The notes beneath the pieces are model-generated. The model saw nothing but the letters and a program-made list of their open reading frames with translations, searched no databases and was not told the DNA's origin. This document shows positions 26,205 through 38,338 of a stretch of DNA of 64,000 nucleotides, piece after piece. Positions within the stretch are counted from its first letter, which is position 1. The number at the start of each line of letters is the position of its first letter. This DNA is from Viscum album. Its lineage: Eukaryota; Streptophyta; Magnoliopsida; Santalales; Viscaceae. Location of the stretch: NCBI GenBank assembly GCA_963277665.1, contig OY728136.1, positions 1,976,742,576-1,976,806,575 on the forward strand, given 5' to 3'. The position numbers were made by a program, and so were the translations under genes.

Positions 26205-27640
26205 TTATAAAAAATTTCTTCCTCACAATTTGAAATATTTCTTTTAAAATAAAAGGCTAAAAATAGAAAAATTCCTTTTGTGGAAAACCCACATCAGAAA
26301 TTGGGATAATTAATTTTAGTTTCAATAAGAGGGAAAGGGAAATAAAAAATTTACAACAAAATTATGATCTCGGTTAGGAGAACATTGGAGGAAATTAAGG
26401 ACACATAATTTAATTAAAAACATATATATTTATCAGGAGTGATTAAAGTCATTAAACACAAACAAGTGTAAAATTGAGGGCCTCAAAGCCATCAATCTAT
26501 GATGATGTAAAATATCATTGTTCAAAAAAACATATGGTATTAGGATAACACATTTATGGTTTTAAGATAAAATACCTAATGTTTAAGAATTAATTTAGTC
26601 ATAAAATGAGAGGAAATTTATATATATATATACACTTGACATGTATTGTTTCATCCTTCGACTAATTCCTACCAAAAACTCATCTTCCACTCCAATAGAT
26701 CATAGAATTCAAAAATATTTTATTCATCATAATCATATGCGGTTCCAAAAATAATGAATTTTCAATTATTTTGTTCGACTAATAAAAAAACTACCTAATA
26801 CAAACAAGGACATCATGTATGCATGTGGTAGGTGATCCACCGTTGTCACCCTTGGGTTGCATGATCAAGTCTCACGGCCTTGCTGGACACGATGGGTTGT
26901 CGCCCGACCTCCAGGTAGTCCTTTTTATAACAATCCAAAAATAATATTTAGAAATACTTTAACGTTATTAATAGTATTCAAAGACAATATTAATATATTC
27001 CAACCTTTATACTTATCCAAAATTCTTCTGTCCAAACTCACAGTCCAAAATTTATAAGGAAGGTAAAAAAATGAATATCTCTTTTTTCATGTAATAACAT
27101 ATGAATACCTTCATCATGTATTCATTCAAAACATGGTAACACCGTAGAATACCATAAAGCATTATTTTTTACATTAATGATCCTTTATTCCTTATAGAAT
27201 ACTAGATATATTCTTTATATCAAATTTTTTTGAATATTTTAACAGTGATCGAATAAACAAACCATTAATCAGTTCCAAGGTAGTCAATAATATCCAAAAT
27301 ATTTTATTCAAATAAACCATCTCTTATTCCAAAATCACTACCTCTGTATCAGGACCGTATTATGGTTTATATTTCCTTAAACCATGGATTTTCCATTAAA
27401 TTTAACTTGACATTCTATCACTTTACTTGGTACCATAAAATCTCAAGTCCTTAATGAAATAATACTCTAGTAAAATCTTTATTTATTTCCATAATTCATA
27501 TAACCAGTAAATTTTTGATACAACACTCAAATGAAATAATTCCTTAATAACAACATAATTACACTAGTCATTCTTCTTCAACTGTTGTAGTATCATAAAT
27601 TGATTATTATCCAATAGCATCTTTTAGGACATACTCAGAT
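26205..27640 (-). other. Interior of element A without recognised pol
   Basis: In full elements the protease, RT, RNase H and integrase would occupy this side of the zinc knuckles and need about 3 kb; only 1.4 kb is present. I searched the minus strand for the blocks readable in elements B and C and found none. A short G+C-rich island lies at about 26805-26925. The rest is A+T-rich with no useful frame. Confidence 0.6.
26805..26925. other. G+C-rich island inside element A
   Basis: About 120 bp, including gtctcacggccttgctggac and gttgtcgcccgacctccagg, are far richer in G+C than anything nearby. A 66-codon plus-strand frame (26857-27057) and a short minus-strand frame cross it; neither resembles a known protein. 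It could be an old coding block that escaped decay, a captured fragment, or a small insertion. Confidence 0.45.
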
Positions 27641-27644
27641 GATT

Positions 27645-28339
27645 TGGACATTGATTCACATAGTGCCCCAACTACTTGCAAATGAAGCATTGTACAATTG
27701 AAACCTTTTTCTTACCCTTGCAATACGTACTTGGTATCCTTTTTCTCGACACTTATAAAAAACATACATTCCCTTAAAGCATTTACCCAGGTGATTCTTT
27801 CCACAGTTATCACATATGGTAAAATCCTTCTTTCCCACTCTTAATTTTATCCATATTTTTCTCTACCATCCTTTTCTTCTCTTACATCCCTTCAAAGCCA
27901 TAGAACTCAAAGAATTATTTACTTTTCTTATTAACAAATGATACTATTTCTTCATATGATTATAAAATTTGGGAGACTAGTTCTATTTTAAATGTTGACT
28001 TAATACCATTAAAGATATGATCCATCTAAACCTTTGGATCTTGTGTATTCCTATCATTATTATTCCATTTACTATGAGCCATTTCTAAATAATGGAATAC
28101 ACTTTTACTTTCTAAATCGCAATGCATAATTACAAAATTGTAAAATACCTAATGTAAATTGAAACGATTATGCATATAATCTATAATCCTAGATGTTTTC
28201 ATTGAAGAATTATTTACTCTTAAATACTTCATAACGACATGTAATGAAAATGTGAATTGTCCTAAACATATCCACTAGGAGTGTCATAACCATGAGGGCA
28301 GCAAGGCCCGTGGTTGTGTACTAGGACACCCCAAGTCAT
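27645..28339 (-). pseudogene. Gag remnant of element A with zinc knuckles
   Basis: The 60-codon frame 27656-27838 contains ICDNCGKNHLGKC (C-x2-C-x3-H-x3-C, residues 9-20), followed by a decayed second module, YKCREKGY. In another frame, 27645-27689 reads CFICK*LGHYVNQCP, a complete C-x2-C-x4-H-x4-C knuckle interrupted by one stop. A plausible original start is the ATG at 28337-28339, about 220 bp after the primer-binding site, opening a 25-codon frame in a G+C-rich patch. Gag binds element RNA and builds the particle. The region between start and knuckles is broken. Confidence 0.75.
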
Positions 28340-28561
28340 GCCCAATTTTTTTCATAGTATCCAATCCTTGGTACATCTATGACACAACCACCTCTACCTT
28401 CTCATATCCAGACATGGATTTATTTCTTGGAAATCTCACAAAATCTCTATTGTACCAAAATTCTTGGATGTTCATCTATACTAATCCTCAAAGACAATCT
28501 TAGGGTAATATTATCTAATCAAAGTTTTTTAAATCTAGTTTCCACGTTTATTTCTATACTT

Positions 28562-28573
28562 CATATTATACCA
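28562..28573 (-). promoter_or_regulatory. Primer-binding site of element A
   Basis: The plus strand reads catattatacca, two bases before the right LTR edge at 28576. It matches the complement of TGGTATCAGAGC at 7 of 12 positions, including the full TGGTAT-side end. This is the initiator tRNA-Met type. Confidence 0.6.
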
Positions 28574-30160
28574 ACTGTAAAACCCCAACCCCAGTTACCC
28601 AGAGTCGGTGAATTATTACATAATATTGGCATGATTACACGGAAACAAATCCTGATAGACCGATCAGTTAAGTAGTCTTTAAAAATAGATTACATACATG
28701 AACGTTACAATAAATTAAAAAATGAAAAACAACAATTACATTGTCTTTATTGACCACATTCACTTCTCTTAGAAAATCCTGACAGTTCAGTCATTTTAAA
28801 CACCTTTTCATCCTGGGGAAAATAAATCATAGAAAGGGGTGAGGTCAGATGCTCAGTAAAGATAACTATATAACGGAAACATTCATAAACAAGTATAAAA
28901 TTTTATGTCAATTTATAAAACTAAAACAAAATCCTTTTAAACATAATCTTCAGCATATTATAGAAAAGATAAATAAAATAATTACATTTACTTATTCACA
29001 TAGATATTGTACTAGTTGAATAATCTCATGTAATATTAATAGCTAATTTCATAATGATGGAATTCATAATTCCAAACATCATAACCACATATTAAAGGCC
29101 TTGTTCAAAGACTACAAATAATTTTTTTTCAAGGAATTGTTCCAAGACACTAGTTTGTCACATGAGACCTACTGACGCATCGAGGAGCTATTACGGGCTC
29201 CGCCCGTCACTTACTGTGTCTAATGCATTCCTCATATGAAAATTTTTACACATAACATAAACATTCATATTAAAAATAGAATAGGAAATGCCAATACTTT
29301 ATCCATAAACAATGAATATTATAAAAGTAAAACATCCATAGTCAAACATATCACAAAATATTCAGTACAATATCGAAGATTTTTATCATAATAAATCAAC
29401 TTCGATCAAGAATAATATTTCATAATGGATGTTGACATAGTTGAAAATGATCAGTAAAAAACTTTGAGATAAATATCACTTTTTCAAGAAATATTTTAAA
29501 ATCGTTATAAAGGAAATCATTTAAAATATTATTTTGAATCAAAGTGTCCCATTCCACTTTGGAACTTCTAAAAAGAATTTATATTTTAAGACATTCTTAT
29601 CCATATAAAAAATCCTTAAACCATTTTAAAAACTTGGAAGTTAATGAGAAAGGATTAAAAGAATAAATATTTAAAACATTTAAAATAATGTTTTAGTAAA
29701 AAGTCCCTAAAAAATAATCCCTTTGAAAACTATTTTAGGAAATATAGACATGGGTAATAAATATGTCCAAGTATATACTTACATAAAACAACCTCGGATA
29801 ATTAAGATATTGTAAAAATAACCATTAACTTGAACTTTTCCTTGTTTGAGGGTACGTTAACCTACTGTATAATAGTTAAATAATTGTTATTAAATTATAA
29901 AAGAATTATATACATAAATTTGATGTCATATATGACCCTCTAATATTTCATTGTTAAATATATTTCAGTAGTATCATCATTTCGGGTGTTAACTGATTCG
30001 TTTCCTTTATATGCTTGGTTACGTATGCCATTTTTGTTACAGATAGGATGTATTTGATTCTGAAAAAGAATGATATTATGTTCATAAACATTATTTTAAT
30101 CATAAAATGAAAATTATTCTTTAATAATTATTATGGGGAATTAATCTCAACGCGTTCGTA

Positions 30161-30384
30161 GAGAGGGTAATCCGTACATACGTACGAACGACAATATCAT
30201 TATATTGATGGTGAAATAGTATTTAATTGGATAGTATATAATATATAAAATATCACTGACATGTTATAATTATTATTTACATTGGTTATATTCTTTATTA
30301 TACCCATCCAAAATAATGAAGTGTTTGAAAAAAACTACACCATGGCGTGGGGACGGTAAGACGTACGTACGCACGTACGATGAC
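30161..30384 (-). promoter_or_regulatory. Paired G+C-rich boxes in right LTR of A
   Basis: The first core gagagggta (30161) is followed by ccgtacatacgtacgaacga, and the second core gggacggta (30350) by agacgtacgtacgcacgtac. Core spacing is 189 bp. The second box has the longest surviving CGTACG-type run in the window and is nearly self-complementary. Confidence 0.7.
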
Positions 30385-30717
30385 TTTATCATATATAGGA
30401 TAGATAAAATAATGAATATGGTTGTACCATATTTATAATGACATCATAGTATATATAAAATATTGGTGTTATTATTTTAGAATGGAAACAACAAAGAAAG
30501 ACGAAGTGGAAGAAGAAAAGAATTTTAATGAGGTTATGAAATATTTACCTTTTCTTCGGGTTCTTCCTTTTTAATTGATCAAAAGGGCTCCATAGGTTTT
30601 TATTTGTGACCAAATTAAGGCCTCTATGATTAAAATAGGATATTTGGGAGGATATTTTGGTAGGGTATGGCCGATCCAAATGGCTTTGGAGGTGTGAAAT
30701 TAAGCGAAGGGGAAGTA

Positions 30718-30731
30718 CCCTTTTATAAGAG
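30718..30731 (-). promoter_or_regulatory. TATA box of right LTR of A
   Basis: The minus strand reads CTCTTATAAAAGGG, then TACTTCCCC. This is the best-preserved core promoter among the LTRs here and lies in the expected 5' LTR. Confidence 0.6.
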
Positions 30732-32605
30732 TAGTGAGGGTCCCATTAGGAAAAGATTGAAATATTATTTTATAATAAAATAATTTTCTGTTTATAATAG
30801 CTCCATAATGATTTATTTAGAGTATAAGGTGGGGAAGTGTCTAAAACCTCTCAACCAATAGGTTTTAGTTAGGTTTAGGTCACCATATTAACATTATCTT
30901 TTTGATTTAACTCTTAGTTAAATAGTTTGATATTTACCATGTCTCTTTGTATTTTTATATTACATGGTTAATAAACATACTATAACAATCAAATAGAACC
31001 CCATGTGGTTCATTATTAATATATATAGCATTATCTATGTTTATTTGAATGATACTTATATTTTTAGGAATGTTACATCAATTAATAATATAGTATTTGT
31101 TCTAAATACTCATTTATGTTAATTTTGACACTATTTAGTATTTTGTTTTTATGAAAGTCATAACAACATGATTAATTCGAATAAAATAAATTAAATAAAT
31201 AAAAAAATATCATATGAACCTATAAAATTCGTGGATTTAATAAATACTTTTAAATTATATTTATTTAAATATTTATAATTCCATTTATTTGATTCTTTCA
31301 TTAATAAAGTAATTATTGCGTCATTATTGTGTCATAAATAAATATATATATTTTTATGTATAAAATTTAAAAATAAAATATAATAATTAATTAAATAATT
31401 TTAGATTTCAAATTAATATTTATAGTCAAAGGGATCAATTATATAACCCCATATAAAAATGTTTTACTAAAAGATACACGATTTTGTTATTTTTGTCTTT
31501 ACATTAGATTAATTAATATTAAATGTCATTATCACTCCCAAGTGGCTCCATGGGGTCCCAAAAAATACCCAAGGATGCCCATGGCCATATATTTTTCATC
31601 CAACTGGGTTAGGATATGTGTTTTTGTAATTTATTATTATTATAATAGTATTTTTTACCCTTATTTAGCAGATTTACCCTTTAACCATGGTTAATAAAAT
31701 ATTTAATGAATTAAATATTCATAATGTCTAAAAATTAAAAGTTACATATTTTACCAATTTGGAAGATATGATTAAAAATATGTAATCCATTTTTCAAAAT
31801 TCAAAACATAGAATTGGCAGAAATTAATTTAATATTAATTCTCGTTTTTAAAACAGAAAGCGTGTTTTTAAGAAATAATAACTCTCAAAATAATGACAGT
31901 TGTTTATGTCCGGTTTTAATGTGATATTATATCCAATAAAATAAATGATATTAAATGATAAAAATATAATCTAATTATAATTTAAAACAACTCAAATTTA
32001 TAATTTAACACTATAAATTAATTCAGTTAAAAAAATTGTTTTTAATTAAAAATTAGTATTATTCACTATTTATCAAAATATGAAAGTTATCTGAAAAGTA
32101 AATAAAATTTATCCAGAATAATATTTTATGTCCCTATTCTAAATAAGAATTTAATTTCACTAAATTGAATATATAAAAGTGTCAAATAATGGATTTAAAA
32201 ATGGTTCTCTATTAAAATGTGGAAAAACTGCATTTTTTTAAAAATACCTTTTTTCTTTTAAAAATTCAATTTTTCTTATATTATTTCTAAGATAAACAAT
32301 ATATGATTGTTAAAATTATATAGGACATATAAAATTTAAATTTTGATATATATTGTTCATAACCATTTTTTAACAGCTAGTTTGTAAATTTGTGGTGTGC
32401 TCAAACTCGGTGTTGCATGTAGCGCAAGTTATTGAAATACTTTGAAGAGTTGACATACTATAAAATCAGGGGTTGTTAAAGACATGATATAGTTACATAA
32501 TTTTAAAATTTAGGTTAAGGTAATATATATCCTATTTATTTATTATATATATTTGTGTAACCAATATTTAAAAGTGAATATGAAAATGATTCGCATCACA
32601 TCGTA

Positions 32606-32825
32606 GAGATGGTAGTTGTACGTATGCATGGGCGAAAGTATCATTCCCATAATGATTAAATGGTAATTAAGTGGATGGTATATATTATTTTTAAAAATAA
32701 ATATAATTTTATAATTATAATATATATATCATTTCCATCATTATAACCATCCAATTTTTTTTTTATAAAAAATAGATTACACCATGGTGTGGAGACAGTA
32801 AGTCATCCTTAAACACGTGTGATGA
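32606..32825 (-). promoter_or_regulatory. Paired G+C-rich boxes in LTR 1 of B
   Basis: The first core gagatggta (32606) is followed by gttgtacgtatgcatgggcg. The second core gagacagta (32792) is followed by a decayed tract ending acacgtgtgatgat. Core spacing is 186 bp. Confidence 0.6.
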
Positions 32826-33157
32826 TTTTGTTGTTTATAGGATGGTTAAAAGGTGTAATATGGTTTTTCCATAATCATAATACCATATTAGTGTCAATAT
32901 TCCACTATATTTATAAATTTATAATTTAAATTACACATTAATAGGATATAGAAGAATAAATAGTTTTGGAAGAGTTTGTAGAGACTATTACCTCTTCTTT
33001 GGGGTACTTTGTTTAGATATCATCTTATAGACACTAGGGTTGTTCAAATGAGAATAAAACCACAGAAAATGTGGATATGTAATTTTATATGGTCAATTTG
33101 TATGCTATGGTTGATCTTTAAGACTATATTCTATGTGAAGAAGTGAGGGAAGAGGTT

Positions 33158-33170
33158 CCCTTTTATAATT
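33158..33170 (-). promoter_or_regulatory. TATA box of LTR 1 of B
   Basis: The minus strand reads AATTATAAAAGGG followed by AACC, at the equivalent place to the boxes in the other LTRs. Confidence 0.55.
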
Positions 33171-35061
33171 GAGGTGAGGTGACCTTTTAGATTTTCAAAA
33201 AATATTAATTTATAAAAAATTCAATCTCAATCCAAGTACCTCAAAAATTCCATGTATTAGAATATTTTTTGATATAAGGTTGTAATACCATCAACCAAAA
33301 ATATTTATACACTTATTTTTATAATTTTAAACCTTATCATTTTGAATAACCCTTAGTTAATGTATTTAATTTTAATTAAGGCCACAAAATGGAAAATATT
33401 AAAAAGTTATTACTTTTACTTATATGGTGTCAATTAAAAATTAATAACATTTGAGACCATACAATATATATTATTTAAATATTATTTGGATTTTTTAATA
33501 ATTTAAAAAAATATTATTTTGATAAAATATCATTAGTGTCAATTTTTGAAATATTCATTACATTGACTTTTAAAATATCAAGATAACAAGTTAAATTATA
33601 AAAAAATTAATGATATCTTTAATAGGTCATTAAAATTTTCTAAATTTATTGATAAAATTAATTATTCAAACTATATTTATTTTAGTATTTTAAAAACATT
33701 TATTTTATATTTCCATTAATAAAATAAATACTACATTACTGTTGTGTAATTATTTAATATACATATTTTCTAAATAAAAAACAAAATATTAGGATGAAGT
33801 TGAATTTTATAGATTTTAATGTTAATATTTATAGTCATGTATAAATTTTGTGTAACCCTATTTATAAAATTATATAGTATTTTAAAAATGAATGTAACAT
33901 CTTTAAATTTTTATTAAATAAATTATTATATATTATATAATTTTATTTATGTGACCCAAAAAGTCTAAAAAAAATTTATTTCATGAAAATATGATTATTA
34001 ATCTAATATTTACTAATATATTGATTCAAAACATTATTTTTTTCTGCTGTAGACCTATAAGGGATATTATAGAAAGAAATTGTGACCTTTTGTGAGTTTC
34101 TCTAATTTAAATATTATATAATTCATTTTTAGGGATAGGTGTCCATTAAAAAACTTAATTTAGATCCTTATGTGTTAATGGTATAATTTTATTCAACCAA
34201 TAAAATTTTATCATTTTTAGATTTATCTTATAGTCTATATAATTTTATTTTGTACGGAAATTTTTTAATTTACCCTTTATTGTGGTACCAAAATTTATCA
34301 AGGTTACTATTCATATTGGCAAAAAATAAAGAGGGGAATATTTAATATTTTTGGACCTTCATAATACAAATTTTTCATCCATTCTTAAAAATTAAAAACT
34401 TATAATTTCAATAATTTGATTTAATATAAAATCACTAAAATTGCGTGAAAGTGGTGATTTGAAAAATAATTCCCTTTAAAAAGTAAAAATGTTGTTTATA
34501 ATAAATTTGTGAATAAAATAATTCTCAAAAACTATACTTTGATAATATTAAATATAAATGAACTAATTAAAAATTTAAACAAATTCAATACATAATTATA
34601 CCTTGTAATGACATTAAAAGAAAATATTATTTTCAAAAAAAATCAGTATTTTAATTATTCCTTAAAAAATTAATAATTTATAAAACAAATAATTTGAAGA
34701 TAACTTTGATATTATTAGCTTAAAAATGAAATTCCTTTTCATCAAATAAATTTTCCAAATCTTCAAAAAATTTATATTAACTATTAAAAATAAGAAAAAC
34801 TCATTTATGATCAAGACATATTTTTGAAGAATAATGTGATTTTACTACTAATACATTCAATATTGAGTTAGAACACTATATTCATGTCATAATTTATTTA
34901 TTTATATTTATTCTAGAAAAATTAATGTCTATGTTTTATTTTTCTTTTTATACTAGGAGTTTCTATCTGTTCATTTAAAATCAAAGTTTTATGCAATGCA
35001 TGAAATTTGAAATTTAAAATTATTTAAAGAGAAATATTTACTAAAATATTGGTTTGTTTCA

Positions 35062-35074
35062 TTTTACACCCCAT
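35062..35074 (-). promoter_or_regulatory. Polypurine tract of first B interior (decayed)
   Basis: The plus strand reads ttttacaccccat beside the LTR edge. The intact equivalent is ttccacccctctt at 43948. It marks the left end of the interior. Confidence 0.55.
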
Positions 35075-35757
35075 AAAATGAATTTAACCCTCTAAATTAG
35101 TCACTTGGTTAAAAATAAATGAGTTTAACTCAACCTTATCTCATCTATAGGTTCCCATTTAGCTTCCTCTAATTGGTGGTTCTTCTATAAAAAATTAACC
35201 AAGTGAGTGGTTTGACTTTGTATAAATGTCTCTCTATAATCCAGAATCATTATAGATTGTTCTTTATAAGAAATATTTTTACATAGTGGTATTAATTTTT
35301 ATTTTAGTACATGAGAACAATTAGGTATGTCATTTATCAATAGAGATACATTCAGCCCATCATGAACTTGAAAGATATTTGGTGGTATGGAAAATTGATA
35401 ATCTAACATCCCCACCAAATCTGAAATTTCAAAAGTACCAATATACCAAGGTCTTAGATTGACATTATTTAAAAATGAAATCGATCCCTTACTTGTAAAT
35501 ATTCATAGAAATACCATGTCACCCACTTTAAACTCTAGGCCTTTTATTCAACAATCCGCATAAAATTTCTATCTACTATGAGTTAATCTTATGTTCTATT
35601 GAATAGATCAGACTTTATATTCCATCTCTTAAACTAGATCATGTCCCAATACCTTTCTTTTCCATTCATTATTCCAAGGCATTGGTGTTCTGCATATCTT
35701 TCCATATACATCTTTATAAGGATCCATTGGAATACTATAGTGAATGTTTTTTTTCTA

Positions 35758-36122
35758 AGGTAATTTTACCAAAGGTAGGTGTTGATCCGAACCACCTTTG
35801 AAATCCCTAAATAATGATCTGAAAACGTCTTTTATTGTTTGAATTTTCATCTCAAAGTGACCATCTTTCTGAGGATGATAAGCAGTGCGGAAATATACCT
35901 CTATATCCAAGTGCTGGTAAAGAATTCTTCAGAATATCAAGGTAAATTACATATCTCAATCATATATAATGTATAATGGTAATCAATTTAATCATAACAA
36001 ATATTTAATATATATTATTTCAAGGTGATGAAGACATAAGTTTTATTTGATGAAAATAAGTGTTTCGACTTTTTATGACAATCCACTATTACCCATATAA
36101 CATTATGGAATTTTGATGTTTT
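35758..36122 (-). pseudogene. Integrase remnant, first B interior
   Basis: Two strong blocks are readable. From 36122 the minus strand reads NVIWVIVDCHKKSKHL, matching the first catalytic-aspartate region. From 35889, 44 codons without a stop begin RTAYHPQKDGHFEMKIQTIK and include GGSDQHLPLV, matching the block after the catalytic glutamate. Between them the frame is broken and the second aspartate is not identifiable. Integrase joins the element cDNA to the chromosome. The 44-codon run is the best-preserved pol segment in the window. Its order after RT and RNase H and its distance from the LTR are canonical. Confidence 0.85.
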
Positions 36123-36849
36123 GTGAATTTTTATGAAAATTTTCACTGAAAAGAATTCTCATTTCCATTCCAGTATGGATAATGGTTATAACATACCCTT
36201 ATAAATTTATCCCTCATCCTTAACTTACTAATGAAACAAACTCTATGAAACATACTATAAAATATCTTTCTTCATTCTATCCCACAATAAATTCTATTTT
36301 AGTTCTATATACATCTATCTGCTTCCAAGATGAATAGAGAATGAAAAACTTTGAGCCTTGTCCAAGATATCATTCATTTATTATAATATGGGAGGAATAG
36401 AAAAATTATTCCTTGAAATTATTATTTTTTCTCAATTAAATTTGAACTCCATGACATTTATCACCATAATTGTTTACTCTACACATTCATTATGTGCATC
36501 ATTAATCTTTACTATTATAGATAGATGAACATTCATTTGAAAAATATATTATTACCATACTCTATTATAATTTCTAGATACATACTTCTAAAATCCATAA
36601 ATATTAGACCTTTTGTAATCCTCATCATAGATTGGCTGGCATGGTCCTTTCAACTAAATGAATCTTCCATCTTGATCTCTTTACCAGGGAAGTAATGTAT
36701 TGATGAGTCATAATCTTTATCAAACTCCAAAAATATTCCTTGGCCCGTATTCAGATCCTTTTGAGTTAAAAAATATATATATATAACATTTATGATCATT
36801 ATATATATCACACTTTTTTCATAAATTTAATTCCTTCATATCTTTAAAA

Positions 36850-37040
36850 AAAATACCGTAGCTAACACCAAATCATGAGTTGGGTAATTTTCTAATGTAT
36901 TTTCAATTTTCAAGAAGCATAAGAAATCAGCAAATCATTTTTAATAAGAAAACATCTCATAACCTTCTTTTATGTATTGTTATATATCACAACCCTTTCT
37001 CCACTATAGGGTAGTGTGAGAATAGGCACATTGACTAACA
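36850..37040 (-). pseudogene. RNase H remnant, first B interior
   Basis: The minus strand reads NVPILTLPYSGERVVIYNNT, then after a stop VMRCFLIKNDLLISYAS, then NYPTHDLVLATV in a shifted frame. This follows the end of RT and the start of the Gypsy RNase H domain; the first catalytic aspartate is replaced by asparagine. The enzyme degrades RNA in the RNA-DNA hybrid. Two or more lesions lie within the segment. Confidence 0.75.
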
Positions 37041-37419
37041 TTCATTTCATCTCCTTTAAATTCTATCCACATTCGTCTATCCATATTAACATAACTCCAT
37101 TCATGGTCAACTTGGTAGGTGGATTAGATAATCATGATAAATCTATAAAGATATATTCATAACATCCTACCAAGACATGAAATATTTGGATCCATACTTC
37201 AATTTTTTCTCTGAGATAACATTAATTAACTTATATCATTTCAAGATCCACAGAAATACCCTCTCTTGAGATTATGTGGCCCAAAATTGAAACGTTTTGA
37301 TGCCAAAATCCACACTAGTTAAATGATTCATAAATTGTTTTCCTTACATAAGCTCTTTATTAAAATTCTAATGGGATATTCATGCTCTTTATTTTTCTTA
37401 AAATATGCAGTAATATATT

Positions 37420-37810
37420 TTATAAATAAATCCACAGATCAATCAGTATAGTATATAGATACTCAATTCATTAAATCTATGAATATTATATTGGCATTAA
37501 CAATACCAAAATTCATAACTAAAAATTCATAGTGTCCATACATTTTATAGAATTTTGTCTTGGGTATATCCTTTTTAATTTTCCATAATTGATGACATCA
37601 TGAATGAAGATAAATCATGAATAAGTATTGATCTCCACAATGTTTTATAAAAAAGTCACCAATTGGTGAAGAGTATATGTTTTCATGATGGGGATATTGT
37701 TATGTTCATGATACTCAATGAAGAGTCTCATTGATCTATCACTCTTCTTAACAAATAGAATAGGTGGACCCCAAGGTAACATAGTAGGTAATATGAATAC
37801 CTTATCAATA
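37420..37810 (-). pseudogene. Reverse transcriptase remnant, first B interior
   Basis: Around 37712-37785 the minus strand shows the fingers block in broken form (TLGSTYSIC, then stops). Around 37540-37470 IKCMDTMNF and LMPI mark the following palm block, and TILIDLWIYL near 37440 sits where the catalytic FxDD-type site should be; no DD pair remains. A 100-codon plus-strand frame at 37718-38020 is only the antisense of this region. Homologous to the better-kept RT block of element C. Confidence 0.7.
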
Positions 37811-38338
37811 TTTTATTATATTTTCATCATGGATTCATGTAACTCAATTAGTTATATTATATTAGGAGTCCTTGAAATAGTCCTGACACTCAGAATGAGT
37901 TCTATTGAAAAATCAACATCACAATTCATTGTAAGAACTGAAATTTATTCTGAAAATAAATTTACAAACTCTCATATAATAATTGTATCATTAATATTGA
38001 GTTTCTTCCCATTCATTTGAGATATATAACCTTCCATTAAAAAAATTAAGTCCCATATAATGGATGGAATTTACACTGGATGTTCATATCCATCCTTACA
38101 TTGATTGATGATGAAAGATTCATTGAAAATATGAAATGTGACCTCCCATACATTATAATTGATATTAGCTTCATAGTAATAAATCTAATGCATGTGATTA
38201 ATCACATTAAGTTCATCTAAAAAAGGGTTACAATATTTTATGAATCACATTACCACAAATATCAAATGGAAAAGAGTTATAAACTTGTGATGAGACCATT
38301 GTTCCATTAAAATATTCCAAAGGTAACTCAACATATTA

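Larger units (their letters stand above)
22303..32480 (-). mobile_element. Element A: long-LTR derivative with gag remnants only
   Basis: Two well-matched LTRs (3891 and 3905 bp) flank an interior of only about 2.4 kb. A polypurine tract and a primer-binding site mark the two ends of the interior, so the element outline is complete. The interior shows zinc-knuckle motifs of Gag, but I found no protease, RT, RNase H or integrase motif. It is therefore a non-autonomous copy, either deleted or a member of a gag-only group such as the TR-GAG elements described in plants. It inserted into LTR 1 of array B; the uninterrupted site survives near 41370-41400 and 50140-50160. Flanks taggg and gacat do not match as a target-site duplication. 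Confidence 0.8.
28576..32480 (-). repeat. Right LTR of element A (5' LTR)
   Basis: It begins tgtaaaacccc and ends ttgttaaa, a mutated form of the left copy's edges. Length is 3905 bp against 3891 bp on the left. It keeps a better TATA box and better paired boxes than the left copy. Numerous substitutions separate the two LTRs, so the insertion is old even though it is the youngest in this nest. Confidence 0.9.
32481..35061 (-). repeat. LTR 1 of array B, second part
   Basis: It resumes with gacatgatatagttac, matching aaaatgatatagttc at 41381 and atatgatatagtta at 50139 in the two unbroken LTRs. It ends tgtttca at 35061, a decayed tgttaca edge, followed by the polypurine tract. Together with 20744-22302 it totals 4140 bp. 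Confidence 0.8.

Noticed and set aside
22298..32485. Target-site duplication around element A
   Set aside because: The flanks taggg and gacat do not match; the edges have decayed too far to call one.
37718..38020. 100-codon plus-strand frame as a gene
   Set aside because: It is the antisense strand of the RT remnant in the first B interior.
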